Shown: positions 9,801-21,244 of the stretch, piece after piece
How the letters are laid out: each line of letters starts with the position of its first letter
Position numbering within the stretch: the stretch's first letter is position 1
Assembly (NCBI RefSeq): GCF_000001735.4
Contig: NC_003074.8
Coordinates: forward strand, 8,618,101-8,682,100
Length of the DNA: 64,000 nt
From: Arabidopsis thaliana
Lineage: Eukaryota; Streptophyta; Magnoliopsida; Brassicales; Brassicaceae
Reading direction: 5' to 3'
Notes under the pieces: model-generated
What the model saw: the letters and a program-made list of their open reading frames with translations, nothing else
Databases searched by the model: none
Told to the model about the DNA's origin: nothing
Program-made: the position numbers and the translations under genes

Positions 9801-12800
9801 GGATCTTCAACGGTCAATTCCCTCAATGGTTGATGGGCTCAAACCGGGTCAGAGAAAGATACTTTTCGTTGCATTCAAGAAAATCGCTCGTAAAGAAATG
9901 AAGGTTGCCCAGCTCGTTGGTTATGTATCATTGCTGTCAGCTTATCATCATGGCGAGCAGAGTCTTGCCAGTGCTATCATAGGCATGGCGCAGGATTACG
10001 TGGGCAGCAACAATATCAACTTACTTCTACCAAATGGTCAATTTGGTACACGAACTTCGGTAAGTATAGCTAATAGACCAACTGTTGTCATTTATCTATG
10101 CTTGTACTCATCATAGTGTACACAATTGTAGGGTGGAAAAGATTCAGCTAGTGCAAGATACATTTTCACTAAGCTCTCTCCAGTAACAAGGATCTTGTTT
10201 CCCAAGGATGATGATCTCCTTCTTGATTACTTGAATGAAGACGGGCAAAGGATAGAGCCAACTTGGTAATTCTTTGCGCTCCTTAATTAGTTGTTTTTTT
10301 TCCTAAGACTAGTTAACTTAACATGTTAATGTTGGTTAGGTACATGCCCATCATTCCAACTGTACTTGTCAATGGCGCTGAAGGCATTGGAACTGGGTGG
10401 AGCACGTTCATACCAAACTATAACCCTAGAGAGATCGTTGCTAATGTAAGGCGTTTACTTAACGGTGAAAGTATGGTGCCTATGGATCCTTGGTATAGAG
10501 GTTTTAAAGGAACAATTGAGAAAACTGCGTCCAAAGAAGGTGGTTGTACTTACACAATCACTGGTCTATATGAGGAGGTGGATGAAACAACTATTCGAAT
10601 CACGGAGTTGCCAATCAGAAGGTGGAATGATGATTACAAAAATTTCTTGCAGTCATTGAAGACAGATAATGGTGCACCTTTTTTCCAGGTAGAATGCCTG
10701 CTTTAATTAGAAAACTGTGCTAGTATTCATTGACGCTTCTTTCTGACTTGTTCCTTTTCTTTCTGCAGGATGTCAAGGCTTACAATGACGAGAAATCTGT
10801 TGATTTTGACCTTATTTTGAGTGAAGAGAACATGCTGGCGGCTCGGCAAGAGGGCTTTCTGAAGAAATTCAAACTCACCACGACAATCGCTACAAGTAAT
10901 ATGCATCTCTTTGATAAAAAAGGTGTGATAAAGAAATATGTGACCCCAGAACAAAGTAAGAAGAGATCCAACTTGTTTTCATTCTGTTTTTTGTTTTCTT
11001 CTCTAGAATACATACTAATGTTACATCTCACGTTGCAGTCCTTGAAGAGTTCTTTGACCTCAGGTTTGAATACTATGAGAAGAGAAAGGTTAGAAAAACT
11101 GAAACTATGATTCAAGTCTTTTAGAGGTTTTACGGCAATGGTCTAACATTAACGTTCTTTATGATGTGTACACAGGAAACCGTGGTGAAGAATATGGAAA
11201 TTGAGCTGTTGAAACTAGAAAACAAAGCGAGGTTTATTCTTGCAGTTCTCAGTGGAGAAATCATAGTGAACAAGAGGAAGAAAGCCGATATTGTTGAGGA
11301 CTTAAGACAGAAAGGGTTCACACCATTTCCGAGGAAGGCCGAGTCTGTCGAAGCTGCAATTGCTGGAGCAGTTGATGATGATGCAGCTGAAGAACCTGAA
11401 GAAATCTTAGTGGATCCGGAGTCAAGCTCCAGTTATATACCCGGCTCGGAATATGACTACCTATTGGCAATGGCTATAGCTTCGTTGACTATAGAGAAAG
11501 TTGAGGAGTTATTAGCAGACAGAGATAAAATGATTATTGCAGTTGCAGACATGAAGAAAACCACACCGAAATCCCTCTGGCTCAGTGACCTAGAGTCTCT
11601 TGACAAGGAACTAGAAGTAAGGATTCACACTATCCCTTATTTATACCGCTTAAACATAACAAACTATCACAATTTGTCATTGATACATCATTTTCCTCAT
11701 ATTGCAGAAACTTGATCTGAAAGATGCTCAAGTCCAACAGGCTATAGAGGCAGCACAGAAAAAAATCAGGGCCAAATCTGGAGCAGCAGTAAAGGTTAAA
11801 AGGCAGGCACCAAAGAAACCAGCACCAAAGAAGACCACAAAGAAAGCCAGTGAATCTGAGACAACAGAGGCTTCCTATTCAGCAATGGACACAGGTTAGT
11901 CTCTTATTCAAGTGTTTACATTGTGTTATGTTTTCTGGGTTGGATCTAATATACATTGGAAATTTTGTATTGATTCTATAAGATAACAACGTAGCAGAAG
12001 TGGTGAAGCCAAAAGCTAGACAAGGAGCAAAGAAGAAAGCCAGTGAATCTGAAACAACAGAGGCTTCCCATTCAGCAATGGACACAGGTTAGTCTCTTAT
12101 TCAAGTGCTTACATTATGTTATGTTTTCTGGGTTGGATCTAATATACATTGGAAACTTTTTATTGATTCTATAAGATAACAACGTAGCAGAAGTGGTGAA
12201 GCCAAAAGGTAGACAAGGAGCAAAGAAGAAGGCTCCAGCAGCTGCGAAGGTAATTGACTGTATAATCTGTAAAACTTGTTTAGTTTTTTTCAAAGTTTGT
12301 ATTCTGATTATAGAAACGAAGTGATTAAAACTGTGGTCTGTTTGTGTTTTGCAGGAGGTTGAGGAGGATGAAATGTTGGATCTAGCACAACGGCTTGCTC
12401 AATACAATTTCGGCTCAGCACCTGCGGATTCAAGCAGTAAGTCAGTCACATAATTGACAAAGAAACATTGCTCTAACACAACTGCTTGTATGTATTGCTG
12501 GTTCCTGAAGTTTATGTCTTGTCTTTTCTGTGGTTTAATCAACAGAAACAGCTGAAACATCGAAAGCAATTGCTGTGGATGACGATGATGATGACGTGGT
12601 AGTTGAGGTTGCACCAGTAAAGAAAGGAGGAAGGAAACCGGCGGCGACTAAAGCTGCAAAACCACCAGCAGCTCCGAGGAAACGAGGGAAGCAGACAGTT
12701 GCTTCAACAGAGGTTCTGGCAATTGGTGTGTCCCCGGAGAAGAAAGTGAGGAAGATGAGATCATCTCCGTTCAACAAGAAGAGTAGTTCAGTGATGAGCA

Positions 12801-13006
12801 GGTTGGCTGATAATAAGGAAGAGGAGAGCAGCGAGAATGTGGCTGGAAACTCATCGTCTGAGAAATCTGGAGGAGATGTTTCTGCGATATCGAGGCCTCA
12901 AAGAGCTAATAGGAGGAAAATGACCTATGTGTTGAGTGATTCCGAGAGTGAATCTGCGAATGATTCTGAGTTTGATGACATTGAAGACGATGAAGATGAT
13001 GAGTAG
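6831..13006 (+). CDS. TOPII: DNA topoisomerase II
   Basis: ATP-dependent type IIA topoisomerase that passes one duplex through another to decatenate and relax chromosomes in the nucleus. Twenty exons (6831-7406, 7582-7877, 7964-8030, 8113-8383, 8478-8674, 8750-8959, 9052-9165, 9262-9375, 9470-9634, 9718-10059, 10132-10265, 10340-10688, 10769-10955, 11039-11088, 11176-11616, 11708-11894, 11983-12087, 12176-12249, 12355-12436, 12546-13006) sum to 1473 codons plus stop. Visible landmarks are the GHKL ATPase (GGRNGYGAKLTNIFS), the TOPRIM motif (LTEGDSAKSLA), the acidic metal residues around MTDQDHDGSHIKG, and the winged-helix segment SASARYIFTKLSP. The Tyr codon at 10159-10161 is the expected DNA-attacking tyrosine. 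The C-terminal tail is Lys/Ala-rich then acidic, as in eukaryotic enzymes. Exons 16-18 contain a 193-bp tandem duplication. Confidence 0.98.
11840..12225 (+). repeat. 193-bp tandem duplication inside TOPII (exon plus intron)
   Basis: Units starting at 11840 and 12033 are nearly identical over an exon end, an 88-bp intron and the next exon start. I count roughly eight mismatches per unit. Each unit encodes KKASESETTEAS(Y/H)SAMDTDNNVAEVVKPK, so the protein carries this linker twice in its C-terminal tail. Splice sites are intact in both copies and phase is kept. Confidence 0.93.
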
Positions 13007-13424
13007 AGAGAGCGAGAACTGACTCGGTTCTTAATATGATTTAGTTTCAAACTTGTAGTTTCTCCCTCTGGTCTTCTTTGGATTTGGTATTACTCTGTAG
13101 AAAGACATATTTCTCTAACGTTGGTCACAAAACTCTTACATTGTTTAAGCGTTTAGTGACTTTTTGGTCAGTCATTCTGTTTTTATTTTTATTTTTTGGC
13201 TGGCATTAATTTCTCTTTGGTTGATTTAATAATAGAAATAACTGCATATGGATCTTTTTGTTTTAGCATATAAGCGCAGGATTGTATGGTGGCATATCTA
13301 AAATTTTGGTCTTTTTTATGAGCCAGAGCAGAGGGACTTCGAAATTTTGGTCTTGTATAGTTCTTTATATACAAGGTAGAGGCAAAAGATAGCGGATAAA
13401 TAAGGTAAAGTGGTAAACTGACTC

Positions 13425-14587
13425 TAGGTAAGCATGTTGACAAGGAAACTTGAGGACATGGACTAGCAGAAGTTATAGGGCAAAAAAGTTTGGCACTTTT
13501 ATGTTAGAAGTATTAAAAATTTTGATCTTCCATAACTGGACAGTGTCAGAAAATGCCAAAGTATTACAACAAAGTTTCTGACGACAATCCACGAACACAT
13601 TAAGGAGATCGAAACGAAATAAAAACCGCACAAACTCTTCATGAAACGCTAAGTTGTGGAGTGAAGGTGGTTCTTGGTACTCAAGTTTGAGAGGATTCAT
13701 TGGAATGAAGTTCTTCACTGTTTTGCTGCACCATCAAACCTGAAAGGTAGTAGAAGTGAAGAACTCATATGAAGACAGGGTAAGGACTTAAATCGGTAAG
13801 CACGTTGAAATTACCTTTTACCTATAGAATCCAGATGTTCCTATGACTTAAGAATAATCCTTTTCTCCTCAATCTGATTTTCAAGTTCAAACATGTGAAA
13901 AAGGGTGTATAAGTAACTAGGCAGTTAAGTGGTAGAGCTCTAATCTTTTTCTATTAAAACCAGAAATGAACTAATCTCTACACAATATAAAGCAACAAGA
14001 AGACAAGTAGTGGCATGCAAAGAAAGTAAGCACCAAAATAACTTCTGGAAATTTTTCATGTTAAATCTTAACCACTACCTACAAAATTATTCAGGGACGG
14101 GAAACTATAATCAAAAGGACAGTATATGATGTTTTAGTTTTGCCTTAGCGATAGCTCAGTGCTTCCTACCACATTAGGACTAATTAATCAGGCCAAGCAA
14201 GAGTTGGAACAACTGGAAGATTATATGTAAACAGATGAAAATTTTGTTGAGATAATTTATATGTTCACACACACACTTCTTCTCCTAGAAATAAAAACCG
14301 CACCTTAAACTTCTCATCATCATTTGCATCACCTCTTTCCACTGAGCTGCTAGATGGTGGATTCTCTTTTGACTTCTCCACATCCTAAAATAAGAATCAC
14401 AGAACCGTCAAAACAAAGTTTTTTGGTTCCAGGGAAAAAACATTTACTGAGGAATTACAAGGCAATAATCTATTCAATCCACTAACCTGTGATGACATCG
14501 AATCCAATGACAATAAATGACCTTCAAGATTCCTTTCCTGCTGACTAGAATCTGTCGAGTTCATAAAAGAAAGCTCCTATTATAAGG
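13425..14587 (-). pseudogene. truncated duplicate of the CENP-O-like gene
   Basis: This block aligns in the same orientation and order with the CENP-O-like gene at 18.3-20.6 kb. 13425-13735 matches its 3' flank and last exon, and about 13715-14587 matches its exons 5-8 and introns. The middle (exons 9-11) is missing, because exon-8 sequence is fused directly to last-exon sequence near 13730. The copy of exon 7 has lost its AG acceptor (AC before ATGTTTGAA) and contains a TAG. The copies of exons 5 and 6 remain spliceable and form the last two exons of the adjacent RNA-binding protein gene. Confidence 0.85.
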
Positions 14588-17500
14588 ATGATTAATATCG
14601 ATATAATGCTTCTCCATTAATAAACTTTTAAGATACCTGAATTTGCATCTCCATCGTCAACTTTCTCATAATCTGAGTGGGGTTTCTCTTTCACAGATTT
14701 TGATCCAGAGTGTCTTTTCTTGATCTTATGATCCTCTGAACTAACAGGAGATAATGATCTATCGCCCCGTCTTTTGTCACGTCCAGGAGATGATGACCGC
14801 AATCTTTCATGACGTTTTGACCTTTTATCTCTTGAACTGTTCTTTTTCTCTATTGATCTTGACCTGGAGTGCCGTTTATGTCTTGATTTCTTTTCATCAG
14901 AATATCCAGGGGATGACCTGATATCTCTCCCTTGCTTACCCTCAGATGATGGTGACCTCGACCGTCTTCCACTACGACGCTTGGACTTTTTGTCCCTGCT
15001 TCGAGTCTCCTTGTTATAACTGCGCTTACCTTCCACTGATTTTGACCTGGACCTCCTTCGACGTGATCCTGTGTTTCTGTCTTCATCCAGCTTATTCTTC
15101 CTAGAAGACCTGTTTTTCGTTTCCAATGATCTGGACCTGGACCTTCCCCTCCTCTCTTTCATATCATAGTCCTCGTCCAATGATTTTGACCTGCGCTTAC
15201 TGTGACGGGAATTTAGATCATTGTCTTGAGCAACATCAACATTCTCATGAGATCCATTGTCATTTTCCAATGATCTGGACCTAGACCTCTGCCGGTGTTT
15301 CTGTTTAGCTTCATCAGAATTTCGAGATGTGTCTCTGGTTTTACTCCTATCTTCACGAGATCTTGACCTCGACCGCTTTTTGTGATGTTTCAATTCCTCA
15401 TCTCTAGATTTATCCTTTATATCTGCAGAATCTTCCACTGATCTAGATCTTGAACGTGTTCTACGTTTCACTTTGTTTTCCTCATCATCTCTTGGGGTTG
15501 ACTTAACTTCCTTACGTCGCCTTGGTGATCGTGAACCAGCACGAGATGATTTCTTCTCTCCACGTGATGAGCTATCTCGTCGAAGTCTTGACAGCTCTGA
15601 ATCTTCTTGTCCAGATTTTCTCTTTTTAGGGCTTACACTCCTACTTCTCCTTGAACTAGAAGAATGGTGTTCATCTGATCTACCGTATCTCCTACTTTCA
15701 GAAATATCCCTAGAATCTCTATATGACCGCCTTCTCCCTTCATAAGTTGATCGCCGTTGATATCTTAATGGTGATCTCGATCTGTGACTTCTTGGGCGAC
15801 GAAACGGTGGTGAATAGGTTGGAGATCTCCGTCTTCGCCTGTAACTTATTGGTGATTTTGACTTTGATCTCGACCTTGCAGGAGACTTAGATGGTGACCT
15901 GCACAAGAGAGGTGACTATCAGTTCAGATGAAAACGTTATCAAAAAGAGAAAGGAGCAAGCCATAGGTAATAGAGAGAAACGTCTATAGATTTTTATTGG
16001 ATGCCCACCTAGACTTCTGATCAGCTTCTTTTTCATCATTTCCAACTCCATCAGGTCTCAGTTTCCTACTTATCTCTGCAGCTCTAGCTGCTGCAAGCTC
16101 AGTGGCAGACTTCATTGTGGCAGCTCTATTTGCTGCCTGCTGAGTAGCCACGGCTTGTTGCATTAGTATAGCCTGCTGGAATTGCATCTGCTGCATCGCG
16201 ACGGCCTGTTGCATCATCAGTGGTAGTGAGGACGAAGAATTATTTGAAGATGGTTTGTGAGGTAGCGATTTTGCAATCTCAACATTCAATGCTCTACCAA
16301 AGACTTCCGTATTGTTTAATGCCAAAGCAGCTGTTGCTTCTTCGGAATTCGAGTATTCTATGTAGGCGATATGCTTTGAATCAGTTATACTACAGTCAAC
16401 TACTGTGCCACAGAAGCTAAATAGCTGCCTAAGTTGTTCAGTTGTAAGCGATGGACTTAGGTTGCTAACTTGGAGAAATTTCTTCAAATCCCCGTTTTCT
16501 CCTTTTTCTGGGGAACCTAAACCAAAAGCTAGTAGAACTCATGAGTATCGAGAAAACTAAATAAATATCTAATGATATTCAACTTGAGACCCAAAGAAAA
16601 AATAGAGATGAATATCGAGAGACTAGCAACAAAAGGTACAGTACCTAAAGATCCCTTGTTTGATTGAGCCTGTGCTTGCATCTGAGAAGCATGAGCTTGA
16701 AGAGCCTGTGCAGCAACAATAGCCTGCGCAGCAGCCATTGCAGCAGCAGAAGGAGCCATAGGCACCTGACTAAGGTTACCCATACTTGTCGTTGCAGCTA
16801 TAGCAGTCATCAGCAAATTCTGAGGAGGGTGGTTTAACTTGCACATAGAGTTCACACATCTACCATTAAGATATTCTCGACAAACTTCCCCAAGTGAAGC
16901 TCCAACTCCAGGCAAAATAGCACCACCTGAAGGACCAGATGCAATCCCTGGAACCATCCCCAACAACCCCGGGAAAGCACCCGAAACAGAACCAGTGTAA
17001 TTAGGCATGTTTGGCATTGTTTGATTTATAAGATTCGAGTATGAAGCTGGAGCAGAACCCATCAGTCCAGTAGAAGAAGACCCTGTTACAAAATTCCATA
17101 AAGACAACACCTTTACCATCAAACAAAGCCTATATACATAAACGAAACATCAATGGAAACGATAAGATTCATTACCTTGGCTAAAGAAGACAGGAAAGGG
17201 ACTTCCCATGATAGCATTCCCATTGCATTCAATATTAACCATATAGTTTCCTCTCTTAGGCACAACATAAGTAACAGCATAACTCCCATCACCAACATCT
17301 TTAACCACACCTTCTTGATCAGTACCACCAACACCAACACCAGGAGACACTTTAACTCTAATCAAAGCTCCACCATTTGGAACTTTCCTCCCATCAGAAT
17401 CCTTAGTTACAACAACAAACGTAGACGGAACACAAGCCGTTCCACCACCAATACCAGCACCAGAAGCTGTAGACTTACTCGGATCCACAGGACCAATTGG

Positions 17501-17752
17501 TTTCCTAGACAAGTAATCAGATTCATCATCATCATCATCATCTGAATCACTATCAGATTCCGGTGCGGATTCCGGTACCGGTGCAACAGGTTCAATCAAA
17601 TGTGTAGTTTGGTCTACACCTTTGAATGTAGCTTCAAAAGCTGCTTTTGCCGCAGCGTCTTTCTCTCCTTCGTCTTTGATTTTTGCATCTTCCGCATGTT
17701 TCATCCAAATGGGCTTACCACCAGAAGCTGCAGAACCACGATCTGAAGCCAT
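14265..17752 (-). CDS. IRR: RNA-binding protein with filamin-like, CCCH, RRM and RS regions (IRR-like, At3g23900)
   Basis: Nuclear RNA-binding, SR-related protein. The locus I recall as At3g23900 was named IMMUNOREGULATORY RNA-BINDING PROTEIN and linked to CPK28 transcript processing. Minus-strand exons 17176-17752, 16645-17082, 16009-16516, 14637-15898, 14487-14551 and 14265-14384 give about 989 residues. An acidic stretch is followed by a filamin-type Ig-like repeat (about 85-190, with [19 protein letters not shown]), a CCCH finger (Cys260, Cys268, Cys273, His277), an RRM (about 349-424, [14 protein letters not shown] and IAYIEYSN), Gln/Met/Ala-rich stretches, and a long RS domain (about 508-920). 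The last two exons ([22 protein letters not shown] onward) do not belong to the RS architecture; they align with exons 5-6 of the neighbouring CENP-O-like gene. The 3' boundary is less certain than the rest. Confidence 0.9.
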
Positions 17753-17930
17753 TACAACTATAAAGTACCAATTTTTATCTTCTTCAATCTCTCAAATGAG
17801 AGCTAAATCCCTAATTCGAGAATTTACAATCAACAAGAAGCAGAGCCTAAGATTCCATTACCATTAACTAGAAAGATAAGAATGGTGAAATCGAAGGTAG
17901 AATTTGCAGGTCTAGGGTTTCTATGAAATC

Positions 17931-17956
17931 AAGAAGAAGAAGAAGAAGAAGAAGAA
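17931..17956 (+). repeat. (GAA)n microsatellite upstream of IRR
   Basis: About eight GAA/AAG units, which read as TTC on the coding strand of the minus-strand gene, 180 bp upstream of its ATG. It is likely a pyrimidine-rich leader or core-promoter tract. Confidence 0.85.
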
Positions 17957-17959
17957 AAA

Positions 17960-18490
17960 AAGGTCGAATCTTTTATCTAATGGTTTTTAATTTAGAGGCT
18001 TCTTAATTACTTTGCTATATTTGCAACTGTGGTCCCTAATATATTTCAAACTTATGTATTTGATCTCATACTTCCAAAATTACACGTGAATCGGAATTTT
18101 TCTCTTTGATTTAATGGCATATTTAGATTTTGGTCATTTATTCCATAACTGTACTTCTTTATCAAAAAGAGTATAACTATGGTTTGTGTTTTACTCCATT
18201 AACTAGAATAGAGGAACAAAGAATTTGGAGATTATTTCATTAGTTCTATGCACAAATGGGTGTATAAGCAAAAGTAGTTTCATGTACTTCTCCGATTATA
18301 TATGGCGGATAGTAACATCAGAATGTGTTGAAGATGTTGATATATAAAGGAAACTTAAGGACATAAACTAGACTTGTGTCAGTTATTGGTACACAATTCC
18401 AAAGTATTACAACAAAGAGTTGCAGATAACAACCCAAGACAAAAACAATAAGGAGATAGAAACTGCACAAACTCTTGAGGTGGTTCTTGG
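17960..18490. other. short intergenic region between IRR and the CENP-O-like gene
   Basis: AT-rich. It holds the start of the IRR promoter and the 3' flank of the CENP-O-like gene. The part from about 18320 is one of three related flank copies in the window (with 5290-5530 and 13425-13600). No other gene is seen. Confidence 0.6.
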
Positions 18491-18493
18491 TAC

Positions 18494-21244
18494 TCACTTT
18501 TGGGAGGATTTATTGGACTGGAGTTCTTCACGGGTTTGCTCCACGAGTATTTTCTCAATTGCATCCATGAAGCCTGATAAGTTTTGCCGGGTCTCTAAAT
18601 CCAAGGAATTCGCTAGTTCCTGACGAGTAGAGCAAGAGACAAATCGTTACGCTTAGCAAAACCAAACGCACTTACATCTACAATGTTGCAAACTGTATTT
18701 GGTCTAGGACAATGGCTTAATCATGTTATTATATATCCTAAATGTTCGATTTGAGAGATTAAATAAGACTGACAACAATGACCAGGAGAAGGAACAGAGA
18801 AGACCTTTGTTTATGATGGAATTGTAAAATCGAGAAGAAAGTGTTGAGTTTGGAGAAACATGATCTTACCTCAACTTTGCAGATAAGGCTCAGAGAAATT
18901 CCCTTTGACTGATTGTCAGAGTTCTTGAGAGATGCAAGCTTCAATGGGGTATTCAGCAGTGGCCAACCATCAGAGACCTTTAAAAATGCATCAATACCTC
19001 CAGCTATATGAGCCACAATTGTTTCATCTTTGTCGTAGTATTCAAACGTGTACCTGCCATAGGATCACAAAACATGCAGTCAATTGGCTTGCTCAGACAC
19101 TCAATGACATGAGTTAGCTACGAAAGAAAAATTCAGCCTCTCAAGCTACTGAAAGGGAAGGCTCACCTAATTGTTTTCGAACTCATCACAATATATTTTC
19201 TCAAAGTTGTTGAAATAATTTTATCTTGCACTTTGGCGACAACCCACTGGACTGAAGATCTTGTGTCTAGCACTGCAGAGTGTAACCTTACCTGCCTGCA
19301 GTTTTAAGAATAATAGAATGATATCATCTTATCGTCCCTGATAACTTATTAGTCTTATAACTTACGTACCATACAGTTTCAGAATGATAAGTAATACAAA
19401 TTTCAGGACATAAAGATACTAGAGCGCAAACCTGAAAGAATCAGCTGCCTCGATGATGTCTCCTATGTATATATCATTTGGAAACATCTGAGCAAGAAAG
19501 CAGATTTCAATTTTATTCACAAAAAGGAACAAGAAGCAAGAAACAGATACATTTATCTAGGATTTATGCAAAACTAAAGCATAATAGTCAGCAGTGAAAG
19601 ACGGAGAGTGTTCTTACCTCAAATTTTGTTATCTCTGTAGTTTTATCCTTAAGGTATATTAGCAATTCATGGATCAATTCAGATGGCTCAGTAATGTGGT
19701 CAAATTTGTGCTGTCCAAGAAAACCGTCTAGTTTTTGAATATATGTTCGCAGTTGGAGCCTAATAAAGTTTCCGTCAAACTCGAGCACCTTCAAGCCTGT
19801 CAATGCGTCCTCAACTTGTTCTGCAGCATCAAACCTGAAGGTAGAACAAGTGAAGAACTCTAATGAAGACAGGGTAAATATGTAAATCTGAAAGTACGTT
19901 TAAATTACCTTTTACGTAACGAATCCAGATCTTCCAATGACTTAAGAATCATCCTTTTCTCCTCCATCTGATTTTCGAGTTCAAACATCTGAAAAACATG
20001 TGAAAGATGATCAAATCCATGCACAATATAAAAGCAATAAGAAGATAGGCAGTGACAAGCAAAGAAAGTAAGTACTAGAAAAAACATCTGGAAATTTTAG
20101 AGTACAATAGATGCTTTTTCATGTTAAGTCTTAACCACTACGAAATTATTTAGAAATTATAACTGAAAGGACAGTATATGATCTTCTGCCTTAGCGTGCT
20201 CGGGAAAAGTAGGTTAGTACATTCTGCCACATTAGCTCTAATCAATAACTGGAAGATAGATGAAATTTTGTTAATACATGTTTCACACACACACACACAC
20301 ACACACAAAAGCTTCTTCTCTTAGAAACAAAACTTAAAAACATGGCACCTTAAACTTGTCATCATCAATCACTTCACATACTTCCATTGAGCTGCTAGAT
20401 GGTTGATTCTCTTTTGACTTCTCCACATCCTAAAATAAGAATCACATAACTCTCAAAACTAAGCCTTTTGATTCCAGCCAAAGAAATAATCTATTCAACC
20501 AAATAACCTGAGATGACATAGAATCCAGTGACAGTAAAAGACCTTCAAGATCCCTTTGCAACCTACTAGAATCTAACAAATCCATAGAAGAAAACTCATA
20601 TTATAAAAATAACAGTAGCAAACTCTATATGATCTAAAACTAAATCAGTAGAAGAAAACTAATGAAGAACCTTGGGCATGAGACTGAGAAAGACGTTCAA
20701 TTTCTTCAGAAACTTTGGCACTTTCAGCCTCCACAGACTGAAGCTCATTTCTCAAGTACTCCAAGTAAGCATCTGTCAGATTTCCATCACTTAATTTCAC
20801 CATTATTTGACTTTCATACTTCATCTTAATCTCACAGGAAACAACAGAGCAAACCTGAATCTTCAACATCCAATAAATCAACATCGCCGTATTCTTCAAC
20901 AATCTCTTTCACCTTTGGCTACACGAAAACGAAATTAGCAATCTAATCGAAAATTAGACAAATTTGAAAAACGGAAAAGGGTTCTCGAAATCTCGCAATT
21001 ACTTCAAACTGAAGAACAAAATCTTGAACCACCAGAGTCTCGTAATCGGAACTACACGATTCTACAGGCTCTTCTCTGCAATTCCGGGGAAAGAAATCGA
21101 GCTCTTTCACGCGCCTGAGAAAAATGAGAACAAATAGATGAACAAAGCAGCACAAAAATCAATGAAAGAAAGAGACGAAAGAGAAGTAGAAAACCTGCGA
21201 ATCTCTTGGAGATCGAGAGATCCGTCGTGGGTTTCTTCTTCCAT
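18494..21244 (-). CDS. CENP-O-like coiled-coil protein (At3g23910-like)
   Basis: Twelve minus-strand exons join in frame into 421 residues: 21195-21244, 21003-21114, 20855-20918, 20671-20772, 20508-20572, 20349-20429, 19909-19988, 19618-19834, 19432-19487, 19167-19295, 18870-19053 and 18494-18619. The N-terminus is acidic. Residues about 76-185 are heptad-rich and likely coiled coil (DAYLEYLRNELQSVEAESAKVSEEIERL; ELENQMEEKRMILKSLEDLDSLRKR). The C-terminal half is mixed alpha/beta (VLEFDGNFIRLQLRTYI; QVRLHSAVLDTRSS; YTFEYYDKDETIVAHIAGG). A coiled coil followed by an RWD-like domain is the layout of kinetochore CENP-O/Mcm21, and I recall Arabidopsis At5g10710 carrying that annotation with this gene as relative. 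The older 'reverse-transcriptase-related' label is not supported by the sequence. Gene model is good; function is inferred. Confidence 0.72.
20284..20307 (+). repeat. (CA)n microsatellite in intron 6 of the CENP-O-like gene
   Basis: Twelve CA units in an intron. The truncated copy has a much shorter CA run near 14267-14276, which shows the repeat expanded or contracted after duplication. Confidence 0.9.

Noticed and set aside
13189-13443. 84-codon minus-strand frame downstream of TOPII
   Set aside because: Lies in duplicated flank and 3'-UTR sequence, with no conserved counterpart frame in the other flank copies.
20831-20854. 24-bp intron in the CENP-O-like gene (GTTTGC...GTGAG)
   Set aside because: Too short for plant splicing; the acceptor at 20774-20773 gives a 82-bp intron and keeps the frame into the coiled coil.
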